A stretch of 64,000 nt of DNA from Sepioteuthis lessoniana (taxonomy: Eukaryota; Mollusca; Cephalopoda; Myopsida; Loliginidae), in contig OY757939.1 of NCBI GenBank assembly GCA_963585895.1, positions 37,870,119 through 37,934,118 on the forward strand. The letters are read 5' to 3'. The position numbers and the translations under genes were made by a program. Below are positions 55,691 to 64,000 of this stretch, one piece after another (position 1 is the stretch's first letter; every line of letters starts with the position of its first letter). The notes below the pieces were generated by a model that did not search any database, was not told where the DNA came from, and saw only the letters and a program-made list of their open reading frames with translations.

Positions 55691-56812
55691 CGGCGATAAG
55701 ATGCACGCAACCAATCAATCAGTCATGGGTTTTATTAATATAGATATACCGTATATACTTGCATATCCTGTAACTTTCAGACACCTCAATTTTTGTTGTG
55801 ATGCTGGCAAAAGAAAGACACGGGGAACACAAAAAGTTTGATAGAAAAACATATATATTCAAGTAACAGAAAAAAGATAAAAGTGAACCTGGTTAGACAA
55901 TAGTTAGTTAATAGGAAGCTAAGAGTCCAGTAGGGTAGCCACTATCCGTCCACTACGCAAGTGGTATCACACGTGATTGTGTCACGTGGGTCTGGTCAGC
56001 TCCCTCTGACGCTCCGTTGACGTGTATTTATGGAGGAGGGCGACTCCATTATGCAGGGAGTACAACAATTTTAGCCCCAAAATACGGAGTCTTATTTTAC
56101 ACGAAATACAACTTTTGTGCGTGCATAAATAATTGTCCAAGGATGGGCCTAGATCAACTGTTACACTTACAATTAACAGCCACAAAAGTCAACTGCCTCG
56201 TGTCATATATAACAAAGATAATATTATTAGGTTTGGTTATCCTACCATACCCCAAAGATGGACTCGTCCAACTTAAACATATTCTCCGAGCTTAGCTCGC
56301 TCGAGGGAGACAATTTTTCGTTCCTTACGAGACATTTGACAGACGGACTGCAAGCCGAGCACGGCTAGTACGTCATTTGTATGACTTCCTTTCTCTGCTA
56401 ATACAATAACGTTTACCTATCACCCGTTGTTTGAGTTGTTCTTCCACCTGTCTTATTTGAAGACCAGAACAGTTTCTTTCTCTGATTTTGTTGCGTTCTG
56501 GTTAGTGAACGCTTGTAATATAAAATAGAGGACAAACCACGATATGAGAGGAAATAGAGATATATTCTCAGGAAAAAAATTATATACAATAGAGAGACTA
56601 TTAGTAGAGAAGAACATAGGATTAGTGAATACAGAATAAAGATATAGTCCAACGATAGTATTGATTTCCGTTATTACGGTAGTCTCCAACACTCTAATAC
56701 TATTACTATAAGAAGCTGCTCTTCACCTTCTAGTCTGCCCTGGTATTAGTAGCTACTGCTATATATGGCAGATGGACTAGTTCATTGTGTGGCAAAAGGT
56801 GGGTGATACCCA
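55691..56812. other. No recognisable feature
   Basis: Moderately GC-rich text at 55930-56060 (CACGTGGGTCTGGTCAGCTC) and a 92-codon plus-strand frame at 56017-56295 without identifiable domain. Part of an LTR is conceivable, but I have no evidence beyond composition. Confidence 0.3.
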
Positions 56813-57015
56813 ACAGTTTTTATGGCATATCACACTTAGGGGGTTATTTCATGCCAAAGATATCCTTCTATAAGAAAAGTAGTGATACTCGTTAACATAT
56901 AGCTGGGATTCATCCCTTTCTCAAGAGTATTAGTCCAAAAGTGAACTTAATAGCGCGACTAGATTTCGAACTCGCTTCGTGCGATCTCGTTAATCACTAC
57001 ACGACAAATCATCTG
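56813..57015 (-). repeat. S2 SINE
   Basis: Tail complement (TATGGCATATCACACTTAGG), core complement CATATAGCTGGG, CAAGAGTATTAGTCCAAAAG, B box complement TTTCGAACTCGC and TAATCACTACACGAC. Confidence 0.75.
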
Positions 57016-57231
57016 AATATATATTTATTTTTGAATAATAGTGAGCTTTTAAGAAAAATAGCCACATTTAACATTTATTTATGAATTCAGAAAATTAAAA
57101 ACCTTTCTTCCAAAGTAAAATAATATTGAATTAAAATCCATCAAAATCACTTCAGCTAATAGCAAGTTCTAGTGCAGTATTTTCCTTAAAAGTCAGAAGA
57201 AAAAATATATATCCACTAGAAAATACAAAGG

Positions 57232-57443
57232 GTCATTCAGTAAGTTCCTATCCTCACCAAGGGAGAAGAGAATAGCTGAACATTTTTCTATGGAAACACA
57301 CTACTACTTCTTATAAAACTAGAAACATCTCAATTAGTTTTCCTAGTTTTATAAAAAATTGGTAATGTGTTACAAAAACAAAAATGTTCTGCAATTCTCT
57401 TCGCTCCGGGTGTGGCTTAGATCTTTTTGAACGACCCTCATTT
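57232..57443. mobile_element. Palindromic MITE, same family as 5029
   Basis: Ends GGGTCATTCAGTAAGTTCC and TTTTTGAACGACCCTC are near-inverted, and the halves meet at AACTAGAAACATC and TTTCCTAGTTTTAT. About 210 bp, no frame. Confidence 0.65.
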
Positions 57444-57542
57444 GAAACCTTAGCCTAATCAACCGAAAATATGTTGCATTGTCGGTAGATTGGGATGTGA
57501 CAAATAGATTTTTTGTTAAAAGGACTGACATCTGAGTGGCTA
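57444..57542. other. No recognisable feature
   Basis: Unassigned. Confidence 0.3.
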
Positions 57543-57869
57543 AAAGCTTAATGGATAAACATGACACAGACTTGTGGAAATAAGAAATGAGTGACAAGTT
57601 GACAGGTCAATTAACCAGGTGGTCATGAGACATTGAAATGAAAAAAAGAGATAATCCAGGTATAATACTACAGAAATAGCAGACAAAAGCCTAGAAGCAA
57701 AAAGTATCGGGGTCGCCAGCCGGAAGGAAATTACTTGGAAGGCCTGACCAGATGTGAGCTGTCAACCTCGAATAGAGGTGTTTACAAAAGCAGCCATGTT
57801 CAGATGTCAAGGAAGAATCCCTGCTAACGGTCGAAGTGAAGAGATCTCTCGTCAAACCCGTATGCATTC
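57543..57869 (+). repeat. Long inverted repeat, left arm
   Basis: AAGCTTAATGGATAAACATG through CTCGTCAAACCCGTATGC; complementary to 58567-58840 over most of its length, with a ~50 bp extra segment in this arm (57690-57760). Confidence 0.8.
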
Positions 57870-57891
57870 GACTCTCTCTCTCTCTCTCTCA

Positions 57892-57923
<32 letters not shown>

Positions 57924-58117
57924 TTAAGACTCCACATTTATAACAATCCGGAGATATAAAGAAGATAAGATATATATTTTATATTCAAGTGTTCGTCATT
58001 TTTTTGTTTGTCGTTATCAAGTCCAGCTGCAGTGTGCAACCGAGTAGGGAGAACCCCATGCGCAGGATACAACAAATGGAACACGCATGATATATGAGAT
58101 ATATGATCAAATCGTGG
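57870..58117. repeat. Spacer of inverted repeat: (CT)n and unassigned DNA
   Basis: (CT)n with breaks at 57871-57922. The rest is unassigned. Confidence 0.5.
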
Positions 58118-58352
58118 GGGGTCCTTAGGTTGTAATGGTTAAAATGATAGACTGCGGATTTGTAGTAAGCGAGTTCGAACTCCAGTTATGCTATTACATT
58201 CACTTTCAGACAAATACCTTTGGGAAAGGCATGAACCCCCTTATCCTCCCAGCTATGGGTTAAATAGAACCACTACTGTTCTTCTAGGAGAATAGTTTGG
58301 CATTGAATAACCTACAAAGGTTTATATGCCATTAAACAAAAGAAATCAAACC
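58118..58352 (+). repeat. S2 SINE, full-length reference copy
   Basis: A-box-like TAGGTTGTAATGGTTAAAAT, B box GAGTTCGAACTCC, TTCACTTTCAGACAAATAC, core AGCTATGGGTTAAATAGAAC, TTGGCATTGAATAACC and AGGTTTATATGCCATTAAAC. It sits in the spacer of the inverted repeat. Confidence 0.88.
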
Positions 58353-58566
58353 AATAAATAGTCTTTAGAAGATCAAATTTGAGAGGTCGCGAGATATGCA
58401 ACACCAGTAAAATAACATTGCAAATGGTGTTTATCTACTCTGGTTGGGTTTATCCTGAAGCTGGAAATACTATTTGCAATTTTATCTTACTAGTTTGAAG
58501 AGCTTGCACAGAAACTTACTTGTTTTTTGAAGCTATAAATATAATTTTCCGTTCTATTTTACTAGT
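58353..58566. repeat. Imperfect tandem duplication in spacer
   Basis: GCAATTTTATCTTACTAGTTTGA and, 74 bp later, CGTTCTATTTTACTAGTTTAA belong to two diverged copies. Confidence 0.5.
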
Positions 58567-58840
58567 TTAAAAGACATGCGGGTTTGACGAGAGATCTCTT
58601 CACTTCGACCGTTAGCCGGGATTCTTCCTTGATATCTGAACGTGACTGCTTTTAAAAATACCTGCTCAAATCCAGTTAGGCCGTCTAAGTAATTTCCTTC
58701 CGGGCTATTTCCGTAGTCTTATATCTAGGTCATCTCTTTTCTCATTTCAATGTCTCATGACCACTTGATTAATTGACCAATCAACTTGTCGCTCATGTCC
58801 TATTTACGCAAACCTGTGTCATTTTTATCCAATAAGCTTA
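58567..58840 (-). repeat. Long inverted repeat, right arm
   Basis: GCGGGTTTGACGAGAGATCT through CCAATAAGCTT, the inverse of the left arm. GACGAGAGATCTCTTCACTT is an identical (inverted) stretch. Confidence 0.8.
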
Positions 58841-59053
58841 CTTGGTTTTTGAAGTAAGATCAGCAAAGAGCTAAAATGAGCCGTGTTCAACCTGTTTTCA
58901 TTGGCTTTTAACATGAACATTTTTTGTACTTGTCTTTAATTGGAATCATTTTGAGATGAGGCTTTTTAATCTGAGAATTAATTTTTATTTATTGCGGACT
59001 TTTTTCCTCATCTTGGTAGTTTTTGTGTTGTTTCTTCTTTCACTACGTTTCGG
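58841..59053. repeat. Local duplication
   Basis: CAAAGAGCTAAAATGAGCCG and CAACCTGTTTTCAT near 58866-58905 recur near 59510-59548 as CAAAGAGCCTAAATGGGCCG and CGACCTGTTTTCAT. Confidence 0.55.
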
Positions 59054-59054
59054 C

Positions 59055-59292
59055 CAAATTTCACCTCTGGCCTTCTTCAGGTGATTTTACCGCGACTTTG
59101 GATAGGAATGCTGAGTCTTGTAACCGTATCCCCAGTAATTACTGCCTTCCATAGTTGTTGTCTATCGCACCACATTTTTGACCAAGTAAACCTCTGGCCG
59201 GCTTGGGTAGGATTTGAAACCGCTATCTTCTGACAATGCTCACCCGGAACCGTAGAGACTCAACGCCTCTATCCGCTGCGCCACGGGCCCAG
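59055..59292 (-). repeat. tRNA-derived SINE with GAAACGT 3' motif
   Basis: Minus strand: tRNA-like head GGGCCCGTGGCGCAGCGGAT with B box GGTTTCAAATCC, then the body, then CCTGAAGAAGGCC, a loop, and GGCCGAAACGT near the 3' end. The last part is a hammerhead-like core with stem GGCC/GGCC and one extra A. It is unlike S1-S3. Confidence 0.75.
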
Positions 59293-60279
59293 TTTTTTGT
59301 AAATTACCTCTTAAGATTGTTGTCCACCTATTTTCATTAACTTAAGACTTGCAAAAATTTTGTGAATTATCAAAGATTTGTAATCTTTGGCACTTAGATA
59401 TATATTGGATGTGATTATTATCAAGCCTTAAGCACTTTTTACAATGTTGGTTTTCTAGTTTAAGACGACTGTAAAAAAAGGCTTATTTATTTTTAGAAGT
59501 TGCGTGAACAAAGAGCCTAAATGGGCCGTTGTCGACCTGTTTTCATCTTTTTTTCCTATATATTCAAGTACATACAGAAATTGTTACTTACTTCTCATCA
59601 ATGTTTTCATTATCCATAACGCAGTTTTCGTAAATATCAGCTTCATCTTTATATTCGTCATCTGTAAATATAAAAAAGGTTTTTTTTAATGTTCCGGAAC
59701 GGAAATAAAGTTCAAGTCAAATTCAAAAGCCAAAAAAACTGAAGATTTAGTAAAAAAAAAATGTTACAGATTCAGATAGAAAAATTATTTTAAAAAAGAA
59801 AGAATTTTAAAAATGTTCCTATCTAATTTTATTTAAATCATTCGTCTATCATCGTCAAGGTAAATAACGTGATATGGTTGAAGAAGAGAGAGAACAAAAA
59901 ACAAGAAGAAAAATGTAGAGAGTCTATAAGAGCGGGTAAGTGACCCCGGAGTGATTTAGGTCAAGGCACTTGTGAGTCGGTCAGTTACGGGCGATAGATT
60001 AGAAATGACTAAAAAAACGGGGTCCCAAATCTTCTGAGCATGTGTGGAACCACCAGAAATGGATATGGTCCTCCCTGGCGGAAATAAGGAGACGAATCAG
60101 TTTGAAGGAGTTGGGGAGATGACGTGAAGAGGTAAAGACAGTCAGTTGAACACTAGCCACAAAGATGTAAAAACAGATAGAAATTTACGCGAAAAAAGGA
60201 GCTTCACACACCGGATGTGAACCCGTGAAGACAAAACCAGGGAAAAAACATGTTAGAGCAATAAGAAAATTCAGAAAGA
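59293..60279. other. No recognisable feature
   Basis: Unassigned. Holds the second copy of the 58866 duplication at 59510. Confidence 0.4.
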
Positions 60280-60510
60280 AAATCCAAGGTCTGTCTTTGC
60301 TCTTTTTTCATGACTTTGCTTCTTTTTCTCCAGCTAACGCAGTCGATTCAGCTTTTATACTCTCTTTCTTTCTTCCGGTGACTACTTTCAAATTGTAGTT
60401 GTGAATAAACCTTTCTGAAGTGAACTAAAACTGAGTTTCCTGTGATCTTCAACTTTTCCCTCTGCGGGGTCACAATTGGGTCCGACTACTACTTAAGACG
60501 GAGCGATACG
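60280..60510 (+). repeat. Possible LTR end
   Basis: TTTTATACTC, then AATAAACC at 60402, and a final GGGGTCACAATTGGGTCCGA. A TATA-like box, a poly(A) signal and a CA end followed by TTGGGTCCGA would suit the end of an LTR with a primer-binding site, but no second LTR or internal gene follows. The call is tentative. Confidence 0.25.
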
Positions 60511-60569
60511 GCCATTAACATATTCGTGCATTATTGTACAAGAGGACTGATAGCACAGATTCGCTTGAC

Positions 60570-60655
60570 ACACACGCACACACACACATACATACACACA
60601 CACACATACACACTCTCCCTCCCTCTCTCTCTCTCTCTCTCTATCTATCTCTCAA
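60570..60655. repeat. (CA)n and (CT)n microsatellite
   Basis: (CA) at 60571-60611, (CT) at 60614-60653. Confidence 0.9.
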
Positions 60656-60689
60656 ACCCTATTGGCCATTGCTCTTGATAAGATCTCAA

Positions 60690-61078
60690 GACGGCACCAT
60701 GAGTCGCATACTTTGGACTGTCTATGCATTGAAGTCCATTGGAGAACATTGGAATTCGTCCTTACTTCTTCAGCTGTTCCTAGTGTTTCTTGCTTGTCTT
60801 AGATGGTTTGTAAGATGAGATGTAAGGTTATTTTTAGGGTGCTGCTTCCAGGATTCGTTTAAAACAGCAAACAGCATATTTTTGTTGTTCTCATTTAACT
60901 TTTCCAGCAAGCATTTTATTTGAGTCCAAGTGGTGTAACCATATAATAGTACTGACACAGCTACATCTTGTAAGAATTCCCATTTTCTTTTATCAGGGAC
61001 ACCAAATTTCCATAAAGACAATAACCTATCAATCGCAGTCCAGGCTTGACTTATACCAAACAACCTATATTTCATATT
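60690..61078 (-). pseudogene. LINE reverse transcriptase C-terminal fragment
   Basis: The 101-codon frame at 60770-61075 reads SQAWTAIDRLLSLWKFGVPD, FLQDVAVSVLLYGYTTWT and VLNESWKQHPKNNLTSHL. These parallel KAWTAINRLSIIWKSDLTD, FFQAAVTSILLYGCTTWT and ILNKSWQQHPTRHQ of the intact LINE. Upstream, at 60690-60770, further text matches the GHCWRSRDEL region out of frame. It lacks the catalytic YADD. It belongs to the older subfamily seen at 39035 and 42165. Confidence 0.85.
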
Positions 61079-61854
61079 TGAAACATACTTTTCCAGAAAT
61101 TATAACGATTGAACTTAAGTGGCAAATTTGATTAGAAACTAGTTTGTTCACTAAGTTATAGCATTTTAACGGTATTGTGCTAAAATAAATCTCGCTACGA
61201 TGTGCCATTTATACATTTTACGATAATAAAAAAATCGGATCCCAATAAAACTGATGAGATAAGTTTTTCATTACATATAATAAAGATATAGATAAATAAT
61301 GATTAAATGAATAAATAATTATATATATATATATATATATATATAGTTTTGAACTAATTATTTATGTTTTTATAATTTCCTTTGCATTGCTCAATACGTT
61401 TTTCACACTTTATGTCAATGTCAGGAGATTTATGATGGCGAAGATAAATTTTGATGGCTATTTTTATTGAGATGGTTGCTTTGATGGAGATCTGATCCCT
61501 TTTAATTCGAGGATTTGTGTCTGTAAATGTCATATTAGAGTTAATCGTCCATGAGGACTTCCGGTTGCTGCAGATGTTTTTTGTAAAAATAAAATGATGT
61601 ATCTTTTCCGATCAAAACAATCTTCCCAATAAAAGTAACATTCAAAACTTATCTCAAATTTCCCGAAGAAGACGTAATGTATAAAACACGTGTAAATCGC
61701 AAGTCGATGAAATAATAAAAATCTAAATAACAGATTTTTAAAAAAGTCTGAATATGAGCACAGGTAAAAAATCATACATAATAGGCGTAATGCTAGTTAA
61801 GTAAGAACAGTAAGTTTATAAGTGCCCAAAATTCAATCTAAACTGTCTAGCAGG
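61079..61854. other. No recognisable feature; (TA)n at 61320-61345
   Basis: Unassigned AT-rich DNA. Confidence 0.4.
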
Positions 61855-62150
61855 ACACTTAGCGTAATGCTTATAGGCGTTGGTTCCCTAAGCTTCTAAG
61901 GAGACAATCATCTGGAGGTTGCAGGTTCAGTGCTGACTACAGGTGAGTAACAATACAGAAATACTTAACACTTGTACCCGGTTATGGCAAACGGAATCAG
62001 AACAGGCAATCCCCAAGGATTCAATAAAGGACGTAGTTCGAAGTTCCGTGTAGGTTCCCGAGTTCGACAAACACTTGAAGGCCGGAGGACATATAAGCCG
62101 AAACGTTGTGGAAATAATAATAAAGGTGAAGACTATAGTCCTAAAACCCT
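61855..62150 (+). repeat. tRNA-derived SINE, second GAAACG type
   Basis: A-box-like TTAGCGTAATGCTTATAGGC and B box GGTTGCAGGTTCAGTGCT head, then a body, then GAAGGCCGGAGG and AAGCCGAAACGTTGTGG at 62079-62115, followed by (AATA)n and GGTGAAGAC. The CACTTGAAGGC/GCCGAAACGTTGTG part matches the layout of the 59055 SINE but the core CTGA is degraded to CTTGA. Confidence 0.65.
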
Positions 62151-62246
62151 TAAGGATAAAAATCATCATGTTTTATCTCAAAAATTCAGACAACTAACAA
62201 ATTCAAAATCATTCATTTTAAAATATATTCCTCTTTTCTCATTGGA

Positions 62247-62285
62247 CAAGCACACACACACATACATGAATTTCAGAGCAATGAC

Positions 62286-62332
<47 letters not shown>

Positions 62333-62362
62333 ATTGCTCTGAAATTCTACGTCCTTCATACA
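62247..62362. repeat. Palindrome centred on (TA)n
   Basis: TGAATTTCAGAGCAATGACG and CATTGCTCTGAAATTCTACG are inverse copies around (TA)n at 62286-62329, with (CA)n on the outside of both. Confidence 0.85.
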
Positions 62363-62395
62363 CACACACACATACACACACACATATATATATAT

Positions 62396-62800
62396 ATATA
62401 TGGAAGTAAAAAATGGAGTATAATCCGACAATTTATAAAGAAAAATTGATTACAAGGTAATCCAAGCAGGAGGAGAGATTTATCGAGAAGGAAAGTCGAC
62501 ACTATAGCGTTTCGGTTCAAATGAACCATCGTCAGGACTGGGATGGGTGATATTTGTGAAGTTAAATCAACGATGGATGTTTAAAAAATTATAAAGAAAT
62601 GAATTTTTTTTAACATCCATCGTTGATTTAAAATCACAAATATCATCTCTCACAGATCTGATGATGGTTCATAAGAAATCGAAAACTATAGTGTCGACTT
62701 TGTTTCTCAATAAATCTTTCCTCCTGCTTGGATTACCTTGTCATCAATTTTTCTCTATATGGTCGAGTTTTACTCCATAATTTACTTCCATATATATATA
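62396..62800. mobile_element. ~400 bp palindromic element between (TA)n tracts
   Basis: ATATGGAAGTAAAAAATGGA at the left and ACTCCATAATTTACTTCCAT at the right are inverse, and similarity continues to the centre near 62590 (ACATCCATCGTTGATTTA inverted with TAAATCAACGATGGATGT). Each arm contains GTCGACACTATAG and a hammerhead-like module. No frame. It looks like two inverted copies of a ~200 bp unit. Confidence 0.85.
62494..62539 (-). ncRNA. Hammerhead-like motif in the left arm
   Basis: Minus strand: stem I AGUC/GACU; core CUGACGA; one extra U; stem II GGUUC-AUUU-GAACC; GAA; stem III ACGC-UAUA-GUGU; H17 C in GUC. All three stems form, but the extra U between A9 and stem II departs from the consensus. 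The right-arm copy (62668-62715, plus strand) keeps CUGAUGA but has decayed stems II and III. Confidence 0.45.
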
Positions 62801-62811
62801 TATATATATGC

Positions 62812-62882
62812 ATACATATATATATGCAAAGGCTTTCTCATATATATATATAAATATATATAAGAAAACCTTTGCATAAAAT
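62812..62882. repeat. Small palindrome centred on (TA)n
   Basis: ATATGCAAAGGCTTTCTCAT and AAGAAAACCTTTGCATAAAA are inverse copies around (TA)n. Confidence 0.8.
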
Positions 62883-64000
62883 GCGCATTAATATTGCGGA
62901 GCAGGTATGATAAAACCTGAAAAATATAATTTTGAAGACGAGAAGTCGGATACATGAATTTTCATAGGATGTACACAATGATCAGATTGAAAAGTAGCTA
63001 ATCTATCTATCTATATATATATATATATAATGTGGTGTATAATCTCACTTGGTAATCACAAGAGGAAAAAATTCACGCGCAAACGCACACAGACATATAC
63101 ATATGCATATTTGTACAGATAGCATTTTATCCTGAAAGAAATAAAATTATATTAAAAAGTATCATAGTAAAATCAAACTTTACTTTATAAACCTACTTCT
63201 CAAAGCGACTTCAAATCTTCTAAGCCACAAACTACAGCAGATAATTCACTATCAAAATCAAGAATGATCCTTGGAAAAATATTCAAATAAATTTCATTGT
63301 CTCCCGCAATTTACCTCTGAGCATAAAATAGTTTCTGATTCTGTTAATTCAATCAAATCAATTAAATATATTTGGATAATGTTGTATAACTGGCGTATTT
63401 TCCGTTGGTCAAGATTATAGACTCATCCTCTCATGAATTTTTTTTTCATCATCCAACGTGTGAAACCACGTGCGATACTCTGCCCTCACCAGCCGCCAAC
63501 CTTGGATGATAACACAATTTCGATATTCTTTCTTTTTCTGTTTGCCAGAAAAGCAAACATCGTCTGTTTGTTATTTATTGTCTCACAAACGTGTTTCAAT
63601 AAAAACGATTTTTGTTGTTGTTATTGTTGTTGTTAAACGACGGGGTTTCTCTATTCTTTGAGTTGCTAGACAATCTAGCCACTCATATTACCTGATAAAC
63701 ACAGCGTGGGTATGGAAGGGTTTGACAAAGCAAAAAATCAGATGCTAATGTGGTACAACAAGTACTGTGACTAGTTGTCACACCACATTGGGCTCTGTGA
63801 CTAGGATAGGACCACAGTAGTAATATAATCTGTTTTTTAAATTTAGTTTAGAGGCGCCGATATATAACATATCATCATTATTAATTTCTTTCCTTTTCAC
63901 AATGGCCTAAAGCATAATATATATGACAAACACTAATATATGACAAACACTAATAATAATATAATAACAATAAATGATATTACGTGAAGATATAATTGTA
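62883..64000. other. No recognisable feature
   Basis: Includes (TA)n at 63011-63030, (TTG)n at 63613-63634 and a short duplication of ATATGACAAACACTAAT at 63921-63956. No gene recognised. Confidence 0.4.

Noticed and set aside
56017..56295. 92-codon plus-strand frame
   Set aside because: No domain, no exon signals; could be a repeat interior.
60280..60510. Complete LTR retrotransposon start
   Set aside because: Only a poly(A)-like signal and a CA-TTGGGTCCGA junction are seen; no gag-pol frame or second LTR follows, so it is listed only as a tentative LTR end.

Overview
The window is non-coding, AT-rich nuclear DNA from a large, repeat-laden animal genome. The organism is probably a cephalopod mollusc, most likely an octopus. 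That is an inference from several tRNA-derived SINE families with long shared 3' regions, an RTE-type LINE with a (TGA)n tail, mariner-type elements, and very many (TA)n, (CA)n, (GA)n and (CTTT)n tracts. I found no convincing host exon, rRNA or functional tRNA gene. Nearly every recognisable segment is a mobile element, a fragment of one, or a tandem array.

Family names used below are mine. S1 is a ~240 bp tRNA-derived SINE with B box GGTTCAATCC and 3' end near GTCGCCAACTTTACT. S2 is a tRNA-derived SINE with B box GTTCGAACTCC, core CTATGGGTTAAATAG and a tail that reads GGTTGATATGCCAT near its end. S3 is a tRNA-derived SINE with core AGCTATGGATAAATAG and a GCCCGAGCGGGG-like 3' region. R1 is the commonest repeat: a ~200 bp hairpin-rich head, the S2-like core, a variable minisatellite built on ACTGAATTGTTTGAAATAGA, and the S2 tail. 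D is a short repeat that runs into (TA)n.

Layout. 0-9 kb: a GC-rich repeat, S2 and R1 copies, a mariner relic, two MITEs, and the best-preserved element, a 5'-truncated RTE-like LINE on the minus strand with an open 570-codon frame and an 11 bp target-site duplication. 9-22 kb: a CpG-rich LTR-like block, microsatellites, many R1/S1/S2 copies and a nine-unit array of the R1/S2 tail. 22-35 kb: a decayed LINE fragment with an endonuclease-like end, a mariner copy with terminal inverted repeats, palindromes around (TA)n, and two copies of a repeat carrying a hammerhead-ribozyme-like motif. 35-48 kb: a second tail array in the opposite orientation, a 38 bp satellite interrupted by an S1 SINE, LINE 3' fragments, and D repeats. 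48-64 kb: SINEs, an AT-rich minisatellite, a ~300 bp inverted repeat with a ~700 bp spacer, two further SINE types, and a cluster of palindromes separated by (TA)n.

The most interesting signal is a recurrent module, CUGANGA - stem - GAAA, which is the hammerhead ribozyme core. In two related repeats (near 32.05 and 34.53 kb) stems I, II and III and a cleavage triplet can all be drawn. Further hammerhead-like modules sit in palindromic or SINE elements, mostly next to microsatellites. All of this was read by eye; no folding, alignment or database search was run, and edges are approximate.
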